Source: Nitrospirota bacterium (lineage in GTDB: Bacteria; Nitrospirota; Nitrospiria; Nitrospirales; Nitrospiraceae). Taken from it: 47,458 nt of DNA. The stretch lies in the NCBI GenBank assembly GCA_022545705.1, contig JACZQN010000005.1, positions 1-47,458 on the forward strand, read 5' to 3'. Below are positions 24,862-33,242 of this stretch, in pieces; position 1 is the stretch's first letter, and each line of letters starts with the position of its first letter. Under the pieces are notes generated by a model that made no database searches, was not told where the DNA came from, and saw only the letters and a program-made list of their open reading frames with translations. Both the position numbers and the translations under genes were made by a program.

Positions 24862-24914
24862 GGCAAGGGGCGCGAGGCAAAAGGAGACTGGCCTCTTGCC
24901 GCTAGCCCCGTGCC
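24862..24914. repeat. Imperfect inverted repeat (GGCAAGGGGC / GCCCC words) between amgK and murU
   Basis: Arms at 24862-24884 and 24892-24914 pair at 18 of 23 positions around a 7-base loop. The stem ends 9 bases before the ATG of the nucleotidyltransferase gene and occupies the place of a ribosome site. It could influence how much of the second gene is translated. Confidence 0.65.
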
Positions 24915-24923
24915 TGACTATTT

Positions 24924-25679
24924 ATGAAAGCCATGATCCTCGCGGCGGGCTACGGGACACGCCTCCGCCCGCTTACCGAGAGCCTCCCCAAACCGCTCCT
25001 CCCGATCCTCGGCGCACCCTTGATCGTCTGGAATCTGCTGCTGCTGCGCCAGCATGGGCTGACGGATGTGATCATCAATCTGCACCATCTTGGGCACTTG
25101 ATCGAAAAGGAGCTGGGTGACGGGTCGCGGTTCGGGATGCATCTGTCGTACTCGCGCGAGCCAATTGTCCTCGGGACGGGCGGAGGCATGAAAGAAGTGG
25201 AGCCGTTTTTCGGAGGGGAACCGTTCCTGGTGCTGAATGGAGACACCGTGTTAGAGCTGGACTGCCAAGCTTTGATCCGATTCCATACTGAGCGCGGTGG
25301 GCTGGCCACGATGGTCGTTCGAGACGACCCCGACGTCGAGCAATGGGGGGCGGTGGAGGTGGACGCGCAGCAGCGCGTCGTCTCCATTAACGGACAGGGA
25401 AGGGGACCCGCCAGTCCGACGCGGGCGCATCAGAGGCGCATGTTTGCCGGTGTGCACGTGGTGCATCCGCGTGTGTTGCGTGACATGCCGCGGGGGCAGG
25501 AGTCATCGATCATTGACGCCTACATACGAGCCCTCGTGCAGGGGACGATGATCCTGGGCTATGAGATGGATGGATACTGGTCTGATGTCGGGACGCCAGA
25601 GCGCTATGCGAAGGCGCAACGAGACGCCCAAGCCGGGCTCATTAACCTGGCTGCTCGCAGAGAGGCGAATTGTCCCTAG
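24924..25679 (+). CDS. murU: Sugar-1-phosphate nucleotidyltransferase, MurU-like
   Basis: A 251-residue nucleotidyltransferase. The N-terminal signature is MILAAGYGTRLRPLTE followed by PKPLLPILG, the metal-binding site is FLVLNGDTVLE, GTGGGMKEV contacts the substrate, and YWSDVGTPERYAKAQ is the end-of-domain mark. In Pseudomonas, MurU makes UDP-MurNAc from MurNAc-1-phosphate and lets the cell bypass fosfomycin-sensitive de novo synthesis. Adjacency to the AmgK-like kinase supports this. A mannose-1-phosphate or glucose-1-phosphate transferase is a weaker alternative. A hairpin occupies the leader just before the ATG. Confidence 0.82.
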   Translation: MKAMILAAGYGTRLRPLTESLPKPLLPILGAPLIVWNLLLLRQHGLTDVIINLHHLGHLIEKELGDGSRFGMHLSYSREPIVLGTGGGMKEVEPFFGGEPFLVLNGDTVLELDCQALIRFHTERGGLATMVVRDDPDVEQWGAVEVDAQQRVVSINGQGRGPASPTRAHQRRMFAGVHVVHPRVLRDMPRGQESSIIDAYIRALVQGTMILGYEMDGYWSDVGTPERYAKAQRDAQAGLINLAARREANCP

Positions 25680-25766
25680 CAACAAAGCGCCTAAATGCGG
25701 CGTCACAAACAAGGGGTGAAAGTTGCCATTCAGAACATGCGCAGGCTTGGGGTGTGTAGAGGCAAT

Positions 25767-26517
25767 CTATTTAGGTGGGTCTCTTTGTAGAGACGTCAGG
25801 AGACGGGTCATCCGCAGAGACATCAAGGAAAGTTGCTCCTCGGTCGGCCCATGAGGATGCTTTTTCTGGCCACCGTAGACCTTCAAAAACTGGTCTGCCA
25901 CGGCCAGTGCCTCGTCTTTCCTCCCGACCTGTTCCAAGAGCTCGCTCAGCCGAAGATAGGCAGGAACGACGAAGGCGAGGTCACGGTCCGCCTGGGCATG
26001 GTCAATCACAAAGCGATAGCACTTGATAGCCAAGTCCGTGCTGCTGCTTTCCGCACGGATAGCTATCCAGGACGGCGATCGAGATCCGATCGCTCGGCGT
26101 AGTGCTGGCCAGGGCTCCGTCGAGTAGTTGCGTCATCTCCTTGCTGGACAAGCAGACCCTTCCGGGCTGCTTCATGAGCTGCCCTTGCAAACGCAATGCT
26201 TCGGGCCAGGACCCATGAAGCCCCACCATCAGGCATCGGAAACCGGGGGGGGTCGTGCATGGTTTCGTCAAGGGGCCGAATTTCATGGATGCGACCACTT
26301 TGGGAAGGAAGGCTGTGTTATTTACTTCCCGACAGGCCGCGCAGGCGTGCGAATCCTCCGGTGTGACGTGCAGGAACAGCCGGATTCCCGACCGATTCCA
26401 GATGTCCACCGCTTTGATGCGGCCGGCGCGAACCTGGAGGCTATGAAGTTGCCAGAGGAATAGCAGGCCCAGGCTGGCTAGGAGGTAGGGAACGATGTCG
26501 GGGATCGTGATCGCCAT
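25767..26517 (-). pseudogene. Frameshifted membrane-anchored protein with a TPR-like C-terminus
   Basis: Two overlapping frames appear to be one gene. The first (26517 to 26002) has an N-terminal membrane helix (VPYLLASLGLLFLWQL), the Cys-X2-Cys of SHACAACREVN, and WPEALRLQGQL. Near the end it turns into unlikely sequence (CGKQQHGLGYQV) and stops. In the next frame, RAESSSTDLAIKCYRFVIDH leads smoothly into YLRLSELLEQVGRKDEALAVADQFL, a TPR-like repeat. Dropping one base near 26055-26065 would join them as one protein of about 250 residues. A C8 run lies upstream within the first frame but is not the break. This could be a true mutation, a sequencing error or programmed +1 shifting. Function unknown. 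Confidence 0.65.
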
Positions 26518-26686
26518 GTCCGTACAGAATGTCCCCGGATTGGTTCATCCATTTTGTACCATCACCTTCCTGCAAGTTAAGGGAAAAGCCGTAAAAAACG
26601 TCACGAGGAGCGTCTTGCGGAGTGAGATCGAATAGAGGCGGGCAGCGGTCTAAGTCTAAGGCGCTTGTTGCATCTTGCGTCAGGCG

Positions 26687-28720
26687 TCAGCCGATGATTT
26701 CCTTCAGGGCCTTTACCACCTGGGGGTCATAGAGGCCCTTCTCGGCCCCGCGGCTGATCTCATCCAGGGCGGCATTGCGTTCCCATGAGTCCCGGTAGGG
26801 GCGCTTGCAGGTGAGGGCACAGTACACATCGGCCACCGCCACGATACGTGCGCCGGTGGGGATGTCGTCCCCGCGGAGGCCATCCGGATGCCCCGCCCCG
26901 TTATAATTTTCATGGCTGTGATGGACGATTTTAAGCAGACCCTCGTTGTCATAGCCCATGCTTCTTAGAATCGTAGCCCCCTCGACCGGATGCATTCTTA
27001 CCAAATCGTATTCTCCGGTGCTCAGACTCCCCCTCCGGTTGAGCAAGTGATAGGGGACAATTTGCTTGCCGATATCCGCAACGAAGCCGGCCTGGAGGAT
27101 GTCCTGTTTCTCGGTTTCCGACAGCCTGAAGAAGTTGGCGAGGGCGAACGAGATGGTGGCCACCAGCTTGGAATGACCAATGCTTCCATCCATGGCTTCC
27201 ATCGGCAAAACGACGTCATTGGGGATCGGAATGCCCTCAGCCACAGTCCGGTATTCGTCATAAAAACTCTGCGGGATGACCTCCCGGTTCTCAAAAGGAT
27301 CCTTGAGCCCAATCACTTCATAGGCCTCTATGCGCTGGCGTTTGCCCTTGACGCTGATTTTTTCCGCCTCCTTGACTTTCATGCCAGCCTCGGCATAGGC
27401 GACCTTCACCGGCATGTTGTCCGGATCCAGTTGCAAGGCGCGTTCAAAGTAATAGAACCCTTCGGCCACCTCGTCGAGTTCCATGTGAATCCGCCCGAGC
27501 TCGAAGTACAGTTGCGCGTCACTCGGCCGGTCAGTGAGCCTGTCCTGGAGGGCCTGGAGCTGGCGTTCCTTTTCCACGTCGGTCACTTCCCTTGAGGGAA
27601 GATCGCGCAATTTGCGGGCGACGATATAATTCCTGACTCCCTCGTAGGTTTCGAGGTCGATCACCACCTTACCGGGTGGACACCCTTTTTCCAGCCGGGA
27701 TGCCAGGTTCACCACATCGCCGATCGCGGTGTAGGTTTGTCGTTTGGAGCCGATCAGGCCCGTGATTGTCGAACCTGACGCGATGCCGATCCGCATCTGC
27801 CAGGGATAATTCGATTGTGCCATCTTTTCTTGTAGTTTGATCCCAGCGAGGACGGCCAGCAGGCGGTAGGTTTCAAAATCTATGGGCGCACCGAATTCGC
27901 ACATAATGCCGTCGCCCATGTATTTGTCAATATGTCCGTGATAGGCAAGCAAGATGGGCTCCATATCGCTGAGGTAGCGATTCAAATCCCGGATCACGAC
28001 CTCAGGGGGATGCTCTTCGGAGTAGCGGGTGAAGCCGATCAGGTCGGAGAACATGATGCTCACATTGCGTTTCTCGATGCGCAACCGGCCCTCGATCATC
28101 AACTTGACTACCGAGGAGTCCATGGTCGTGTACAACGCTTCCTCGACCTTGGCTTTCAGGGATTCGATCGAGAGCTTCGATTGCTTTAGCTCTTCAGTCC
28201 GTTCGTTGACCTTCATCTCCAAGTTGGTGCTGTAATCCTGGAGCGTGACATTGGCCTGCTGAAGTTCTTCCTTATGGCGCCCAAGTTCTTGGTTCAGGAT
28301 TTGCACCGTCGTAACCTCTGCAGACAGCTTCTCATGAAGCTTGCCCACGACTGCCCCGGCTAAAATCAGGAACCCTCCCCAGGTTGTGACATACGTATAG
28401 ACATCTAGGACTGAACCATTGGGGGTAAACGATTCCGGTGAGAGGACGACATAGAGTGAGACGAGCAACACGCACAACATAGCCCCGAGGACTGCTTTGC
28501 GCTGGCCTAGGTAGTATCCACCTAGGATGATGGGCAGGAAATAAAAATTGAGAAAGGCTATCTTTTGTGGGACGAAGTAATTGATGAGGACGGTCACGAC
28601 CAGGGTGAGCAGGACAAAGGCCTGCTCGAAGTTCCGGGTGATGTAGTCCTTAAGTTTTTCCATCCGGGTTGGCGTGCCAGGCAAGGATGAAGGCTTGGTT
28701 CCTCCCGCTCGTTGGCTCAT
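26687..28720 (-). CDS. Membrane-bound class III nucleotide cyclase fused to TPR and a degenerate HD-GYP domain
   Basis: A 677-residue signalling protein. Three or four membrane helices (about residues 34-130) lead into a coiled coil. The cyclase domain (about 218-390) has both metal aspartates (SIMFSDLIGFT and YMGDGIMCEFG), the substrate Lys in DKYMGD, and Asn and Arg in IGDVVNLASRLE; Thr in TYTAIGD fits an adenylate cyclase of the IIIb type. A TPR repeat follows (YFELGRIHMELDEVAEGFYYFERAL). The last ~180 residues align with HD-GYP c-di-GMP phosphodiesterases, but HD is changed to Ala-Asp (VADIGKQIV), GYP to GHP and the late Asp of VADVYDAL to Cys. The start may be ATG 28720, directly at the promoter's predicted start site, or ATG 28663. 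Confidence 0.85.
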   Translation of the reverse strand: MSQRAGGTKPSSLPGTPTRMEKLKDYITRNFEQAFVLLTLVVTVLINYFVPQKIAFLNFYFLPIILGGYYLGQRKAVLGAMLCVLLVSLYVVLSPESFTPNGSVLDVYTYVTTWGGFLILAGAVVGKLHEKLSAEVTTVQILNQELGRHKEELQQANVTLQDYSTNLEMKVNERTEELKQSKLSIESLKAKVEEALYTTMDSSVVKLMIEGRLRIEKRNVSIMFSDLIGFTRYSEEHPPEVVIRDLNRYLSDMEPILLAYHGHIDKYMGDGIMCEFGAPIDFETYRLLAVLAGIKLQEKMAQSNYPWQMRIGIASGSTITGLIGSKRQTYTAIGDVVNLASRLEKGCPPGKVVIDLETYEGVRNYIVARKLRDLPSREVTDVEKERQLQALQDRLTDRPSDAQLYFELGRIHMELDEVAEGFYYFERALQLDPDNMPVKVAYAEAGMKVKEAEKISVKGKRQRIEAYEVIGLKDPFENREVIPQSFYDEYRTVAEGIPIPNDVVLPMEAMDGSIGHSKLVATISFALANFFRLSETEKQDILQAGFVADIGKQIVPYHLLNRRGSLSTGEYDLVRMHPVEGATILRSMGYDNEGLLKIVHHSHENYNGAGHPDGLRGDDIPTGARIVAVADVYCALTCKRPYRDSWERNAALDEISRGAEKGLYDPQVVKALKEIIG

Positions 28721-28725
28721 ACTCT

Positions 28726-28753
28726 AGGATATTTAATTTTGGCCAGGTGTCAA
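28726..28753 (-). promoter_or_regulatory. Sigma-70-type promoter of the cyclase gene
   Basis: On the minus strand, a perfect TTGACA (28753-28748) is followed after 16 bases by TATCCT (28731-28726, 4 of 6 to consensus). The predicted transcription start falls at about 28719-28722, that is on the first ATG (28720). Either the message is leaderless, or translation begins at the second ATG at 28663. Confidence 0.55.
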
Positions 28754-28986
28754 TTGAACACTGTATATTTAGAAGACCTATCCCCTTGGTTTTTCGTGGG
28801 AATTTCCTCGTCATCGTTGAACTCTCGTTACAGTGAGGCTGGTGGGGTCGAACAACGATCAATGCAGCCCTATGCGCTGTTGAGGCGCGGCATCACAGAC
28901 CTTCTCGTTGATCAACGCCGCGCCGGTTGAGCGATGCGGCGTGCGGCGAGCTGGGATCGAGTTCGGCTAAGAAAAAGGTCTCAAGT

Positions 28987-29730
28987 ATGGCTCAGTGGTT
29001 TGTCGGAACTTCGGGCTGGACCTACGCCAGTTGGCGAGGAACTTTTTACCCGAAGGACCTGCCCAGCCGCCGGTTCCTCGAATTTTACGCGCGAGAGTTT
29101 GCAACAACGGAAGTCAACTATTCCTTCTACCACCTGCCCAAAGTGCAGACCTGCACAAGCTGGGCAGGGCAGGTCTCTGAAGAGTTCTTGTTCGCGGTGA
29201 AGACAAGCCGTCTCATCACGCACGTCAAGCGCCTGTTGGATGTGGAGGAGGCCTGGCATGCCTTTGTGCAATCCGCGTTGGCGCTTGGCTCTCGTCTTGG
29301 CCCGCTCCTTCTGCAATTTCCGCCGAGTTTCAATCAAGACAGAAGGCGTCTGGCCACATTTCTCGACATGGTTCGGGGAGCGTCCTCAGCCAATCCACCA
29401 CTCAAACTCGCGTTCGAGTTTCGGCACGAATCGTGGTTCACCGAAGAGATCTACCGACTCCTGAAGCGGCATCATGCCGCATTATGCTGCGCCGATTCCC
29501 CACGGTACCCCCGGCGGGATGTGAGCAGCACCGACTTCATGTATTTCCGCTTCCATGGCCGATCGCAGCTTTTTGCCTCCAGATATACTGAGGCCGAACT
29601 CAGGAACGAGGCGCGCAACATGACACGGTATCTACGAGATGGCCTCGATGTCTATGCCTACTTTAATAATGATGCTGAGGGGCATGCGGTCGCGAACGCA
29701 CGAACGCTCCGGACATTGCTTGACCGATAA
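28987..29730 (+). CDS. DUF72-family TIM-barrel protein
   Basis: A 247-residue protein starting at ATG 28987 (MAQWFVGTSGWTYASWRG). The family order is clear: FYPKDLPSRRFLEFYAREFATTEVN, the SFYHLPKVQTCTSWA segment, FLFAVKTSRLITHVKRL, LGPLLLQFPPSF, LAFEFRHESWF, MYFRFHGRSQLF and the ending DVYAYFNNDAEGHAVANA. DUF72 (YecE) proteins are widespread TIM barrels with no settled biochemical function. A frame extension of 20 residues upstream has no family similarity. It stands alone between the cyclase gene and a decayed region. Confidence 0.92.
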   Translation: MAQWFVGTSGWTYASWRGTFYPKDLPSRRFLEFYAREFATTEVNYSFYHLPKVQTCTSWAGQVSEEFLFAVKTSRLITHVKRLLDVEEAWHAFVQSALALGSRLGPLLLQFPPSFNQDRRRLATFLDMVRGASSANPPLKLAFEFRHESWFTEEIYRLLKRHHAALCCADSPRYPRRDVSSTDFMYFRFHGRSQLFASRYTEAELRNEARNMTRYLRDGLDVYAYFNNDAEGHAVANARTLRTLLDR

Positions 29731-29824
29731 GAAGAATGGTTCCTGAGCGCAAGTGGCCGCAGGGGCTGGTGTTCATTTCCGGCGCCCACAGGCATCGGCG
29801 TCCTAACCCGCCGCAGGCGGAGCG

Positions 29825-30178
29825 CATTGCCGGCGCATGGTTAATCCCATCTCCCAGCATAGCAACAACCTATCCTTCATGCTGGAGACGTCTGATCTCG
29901 CTTGTCTTTTGCTCAGGGAGCACTTCGGCCTGGACACGATCGATCTTCACCAGGTCGGCGATCGCGCGTGCCGTCCGTGGGTTGTCGCCGGTCAGCATGG
30001 CGACCTTTAGGCCCAACCGGTGGACTGCAGACACGGCCTCGCGGGCATGGGTTTTCAGCGTATCTGCTACCGCCACCAATCCAATAAGCTGCGGGCTCTC
30101 TGATGAGGAAGCATCCGCACCGCCAGGTACATAGGGGTCATCCATGAAACGCAGGTACGTTGTCAACTGCTGGCGCAC
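29825..30178 (-). pseudogene. Remnant of a heavy-metal (copper-type) P-type ATPase
   Basis: Only the nucleotide/phosphorylation-domain tail is left. Readable pieces are LIGLVAVADTLKTHAREAV, the family's KVAMLTGDNPRTARAIA, and VQAEVLPEQKTSEIRRLQHEG. An in-frame TAG (29870-29872) then interrupts the text, which resumes in the same frame as VVAMLGDGINHAPAM. Intact pumps have Lys at the stop position and Asp in GDGINDAP, so one substitution made the stop and another hit a conserved metal-binding Asp. The DKTGT phosphorylation site, membrane helices and C-terminus are missing, and a stop lies just upstream. It is a non-functional fragment. Confidence 0.8.
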
Positions 30179-30304
30179 AGCTCCTCAGGCGTGTCTCAGG
30201 GACAAATCAATCAGTCATCCATCCGCCCTACCACTGTGGGCATGATAGCCTGGGAAGCGTGAGTGCCCCAATCATGTGATCTGGGCCGTCGCGGCGACCA
30301 TTCC

Positions 30305-30433
30305 CTACCGGGGGCTACTCACGTCCCGATACGGTTCCTGCTTTCGCAGCATGTGAAAGATCGCGGTGCACAGTTCCTGAGCCACAGCGATTCGTACAAC
30401 CTTGGCGAGGAGCCCGTGAGTAACTGTCAGAGG
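30305..30433 (-). mobile_element. C-terminal remnant of an IS110-like transposase
   Basis: A 42-codon open stretch reads LLAKVVRIAVAQELCTAIF, then HMLRKQEPYRDVSS and a TAG stop. This resembles the C-terminal end of IS110/IS116-family transposases, where lysine-rich A-V-A-R-K-L-L is followed by a helix and MLRDGTPYR. Nothing of the catalytic domain is present, and no clean terminal repeats were found. Its place between a dead ATPase and the response regulator suggests that insertion and deletion degraded this strip. Confidence 0.5.
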
Positions 30434-30437
30434 AAAA

Positions 30438-31826
30438 TCAACCGCGGCGTGGTTCGACAGAGATGTTTTTCTGTTTGATGAGACGAGCCAGATAGGTCCG
30501 TTGCAGCCTCAACCTCTCTGCCGCCTTGGTTTGGCTACCGTTCGCGGCTTGGAGAGCTGAGGCAATGATGGAGCGGCTGTGTTGATCCATGGATTCGTGG
30601 TAGGGGAGGTCCCAGTCGGTAGGCTGCGGGCCGAGCGCAGGGGCTTCAGATGTATCCGTGCTTGAGAGGGCAAGCGCTTCTGGTTCAATCGTGTTATGCG
30701 GACTCAACACCACTGCGCGGGCAATGGCGTTGTCCAGCTCACGGATGTTTCCAGGCCAGGAATATCGGGTCAATGCGGCTACGGCTTGCTCGCTCAACTG
30801 CATCAGGGGTTTCTTGGCGTCCCGTATATGACGGCTGAGAAAGAAGTCTGCCAGTTTTGGAATGTCCTCCTTCCGCTCTCGGAGCGACGGGAGGGTGAGG
30901 TTGACCACATTGAGCCGGAAAAACAGATCCTCCCGGAAGCGCCCTGCTTTGACTGCCTGTTTTAAATCCTTATTGCTGGCGGCGATCACGCGAATGTTCA
31001 CGCGGATCAGGTGGGTTCCGCCGACGCGGTGGAATTCGTGATCCTGCAACACGCGGAGGAGTTTGGCCTGCAACGGTATCGGCATGTCGCCGATCTCATC
31101 CAGGAAGAGAGTCCCGCCGTCCGCCATCTCGATTTTGCCCTTTTGCAGGCGGTCGGCTCCCGTAAAGGCGCCCTTTTCATGCCCGAACAACTCGTTCTCT
31201 AGCAGCGTGTCGGTCAACGCGACGCAGTTAATGATCACAAAGGGCATGGACCGGCGTGGGCTCCACTGGTGAATGGAGCGCGCGAAGAGTTCCTTGCCGG
31301 TGCCGCTCTCACCGAGGAGCAGGAGGCTGGCATCGGAATTGGCGGCCCGCTGGGCGAGTGCCACCAGCGACGTGATTTTCTGGCTTGTGCCGATAATGTG
31401 CGCATACCGCGTCTCGATTTCGGTCCGGAGACATTCGACTTGCCTCGTCAGGCGTTCGCGCTCTAAGGCTTTGCGGATGACAATGGTAAGATGGTCCACA
31501 TCGAACGGCTTGGTCAGAAAATCGTACGCGCCTTCCTTCATCGCCTCGACCGCTGCAGACACGGTGCCGTACGCGGTCATGACGATGACCGGGAGTTCAT
31601 GTTCGTTCTGCCTGCTCTGCGCGAGTCGTTTAAGGACCTCGAGGCCCGACATCTTGGGCATTTCCAGATCTAAGAGCATCAGCCTCGGCGTCTGCTGATC
31701 AATCAGCTCGAGTGCGCGGAGTCCATCGCTTGCTGTCAGCGGGTCGTACCCCAGCGACTCCAGCCGGTCCTTGAGCGTCCCCACGATATCCGGGTCGTCG
31801 TCCACGACGAGAATCTTGGTTTTCAT
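30438..31826 (-). CDS. Sigma-54-dependent response regulator, NtrC/AtoC family
   Basis: A 462-residue activator. Receiver domain residues 1-125 hold the acidic pocket (Asp9-Asp11) and phospho-acceptor Asp53 (LMLLDLEMPKMSG). The AAA+ domain has Walker A in GESGTGKELFA, the sigma-54 contact loop GAFTGAD, Walker B in GGTLFLDEIGD, and the R-finger region (FRLNVVNLTLPSLRERKEDI). The C-terminus has a Fis-type helix-turn-helix (GSQTKAAERLRLQRTYLARLIKQ). It would activate sigma-54 promoters when phosphorylated. No histidine kinase gene is beside it, so the partner is elsewhere. Its start overlaps the DUF1015 stop by four bases (ATGA), so they are translationally coupled. Confidence 0.95.
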   Translation of the reverse strand: MKTKILVVDDDPDIVGTLKDRLESLGYDPLTASDGLRALELIDQQTPRLMLLDLEMPKMSGLEVLKRLAQSRQNEHELPVIVMTAYGTVSAAVEAMKEGAYDFLTKPFDVDHLTIVIRKALERERLTRQVECLRTEIETRYAHIIGTSQKITSLVALAQRAANSDASLLLLGESGTGKELFARSIHQWSPRRSMPFVIINCVALTDTLLENELFGHEKGAFTGADRLQKGKIEMADGGTLFLDEIGDMPIPLQAKLLRVLQDHEFHRVGGTHLIRVNIRVIAASNKDLKQAVKAGRFREDLFFRLNVVNLTLPSLRERKEDIPKLADFFLSRHIRDAKKPLMQLSEQAVAALTRYSWPGNIRELDNAIARAVVLSPHNTIEPEALALSSTDTSEAPALGPQPTDWDLPYHESMDQHSRSIIASALQAANGSQTKAAERLRLQRTYLARLIKQKNISVEPRRG

Positions 31827-33151
31827 GACTCCATCACGTTCATGACCAATCCGGTGAGTGGCTTCGGGTAAAAGTAAGTGGACTTGTGTGGCATCCGTTC
31901 ACCGGCTGCCGCCACTGCGCGGATCTCTTCGACCTTTGTGGGGTTAAGGAGTAGCGCGGCTTCCGCTGTTCCTTGGCTGACCAGGTCCAACGCCTCGTCG
32001 TCATCCTTTGTGTAGAAGATGCTCTCTTGATCCGTCTCTGAGGGACACAGCTTGTTGAGCACCTGGTTCTGGAGGATCGAGACATCCAGTCGGTCCTGGG
32101 CCGGTACGGTGCTCCCCGGACGATGGCTCGAACGGAGGTCGAGGAGCAGGTAGGCTGATGCTCCTCGGCGCGCCAGGCCAAAGGCCGTGCCTAAGTGTCC
32201 CCGTTCACGAAGGGCCTGGATGAATCGTTGCCGCGTTCGTCGCTCGGTCGTGCTTCCAAATGGGAATTCGTGGATTTCAAATCCCTCACGGAGAACGTTT
32301 GTGATGTCCCAGGCTGTGGGCACCGGCGTCGTGAGCACGCGATGGGTCGGTAGGACGGTGAGCCCAGGATCTTCCAGGCTGGAAAACAGCATGAGGACGT
32401 GGTCGTATGGCTGAGAGCCTATGGGCTGCGGGGCGTTCATCTGTTCACGTCTAAGACGTCTGTACGTCAGGGCTGTCTCGTACCGGTGGTGTCCATCAGC
32501 GATGAACAGGGGCTTGGGCTTCAGTGCCGCGCAGACTTCTTCGAGAACCGCTTGATCCCTGATCGCCCAGAGGCGATGACCAAATCCGGAGTCATCACGG
32601 AAATCGATCCGTGGCTTGTCCGTATCGACCGATTTTTCAAGGAAGCTCAGGATCCCTCCCTCAGGGTCAGAATAGAGCGAGAAGATCGGGCTGAAATTGG
32701 CCCTGCACGCTTCCATTAATTTCAGCCGATCCGTTTTGGCCGATGTCCGGGTGTTTTCATGCGGAAAAATGCGACCGGTCCCGAATTCTTCCAGTTCCAC
32801 CGCTGAGAGGAATCCTTTCAGGACGCGGGTGGCTGTTCCGGACCGACCGGGTGGCACGCGATATTCGATTGTATACAGATAGATTGCGGGATGCGGATCC
32901 CGCCGCAGCTTCCCGCTCGCAAGCCACTCCTGGAGGAAGCCGGCGGCGCGAGAATACCGGTTCTGTGAGGGGCCGTCGTCAGGCTGATCGAGCCCGAGTT
33001 CGAGACGGATCACGTTCTGCGGATGCCTGCTGTGCAGCGCCCTTTGAGACTCGGCGTCGATCACATCATAGGGAGGTGCCACCACCTCTCGAATGTCGCC
33101 GACCGCTTCAGGGTCGTACAGTACCCCGGGGAACGGGATAAGATTGGCCAT
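31823..33151 (-). CDS. DUF1015-family protein
   Basis: A 442-residue soluble protein of the DUF1015 family. Typical segments are the N-terminal VVAPPYDVIDAESQRAL and NVIRLELG, a central FIADGHHRYETALTYRRLRR, and KDDDEALDLVSQGTAEAALLLNPTKV near the end, with GERMPHKSTYFYPKPLTGLVM as the close. The family is widespread and sometimes sits beside metabolic dehydrogenase genes, but its activity is unsettled. Here it comes directly before the response regulator (four-base overlap) and after AMMECR1 and ispB on the same strand. The ribosome site GGGAG precedes the ATG. Confidence 0.88.
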   Translation of the reverse strand: MANLIPFPGVLYDPEAVGDIREVVAPPYDVIDAESQRALHSRHPQNVIRLELGLDQPDDGPSQNRYSRAAGFLQEWLASGKLRRDPHPAIYLYTIEYRVPPGRSGTATRVLKGFLSAVELEEFGTGRIFPHENTRTSAKTDRLKLMEACRANFSPIFSLYSDPEGGILSFLEKSVDTDKPRIDFRDDSGFGHRLWAIRDQAVLEEVCAALKPKPLFIADGHHRYETALTYRRLRREQMNAPQPIGSQPYDHVLMLFSSLEDPGLTVLPTHRVLTTPVPTAWDITNVLREGFEIHEFPFGSTTERRTRQRFIQALRERGHLGTAFGLARRGASAYLLLDLRSSHRPGSTVPAQDRLDVSILQNQVLNKLCPSETDQESIFYTKDDDEALDLVSQGTAEAALLLNPTKVEEIRAVAAAGERMPHKSTYFYPKPLTGLVMNVMES

Positions 33152-33168
33152 CTGCTACTCCCGTTACT

Positions 33169-33234
33169 CGTGAACCGTGAATCGTTTAACGCGGGGAACA
33201 TCCCAGGAAGGAGATGCGCGATTCACGCTTCACG
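33169..33234. repeat. Inverted repeat of GTGAATCGTGAAG words
   Basis: Sixteen-base arms at 33169-33184 and 33219-33234 pair at 15 of 16 positions around a 34-base loop. A further copy of cttcacg follows the right arm, so the unit is part of a short direct repeat. It fills the gap between AMMECR1 and DUF1015 and belongs to the same style of word-palindrome as those at 9377 and 24862. Confidence 0.65.
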
Positions 33235-33242
33235 CTTCACGT

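Noticed and set aside
26245-26252. G8 (C8 on the coding strand) as the cause of the frameshift in the TPR-like gene
   Set aside because: The protein text reads sensibly through this run and for about 60 residues after it, so the break lies further downstream.
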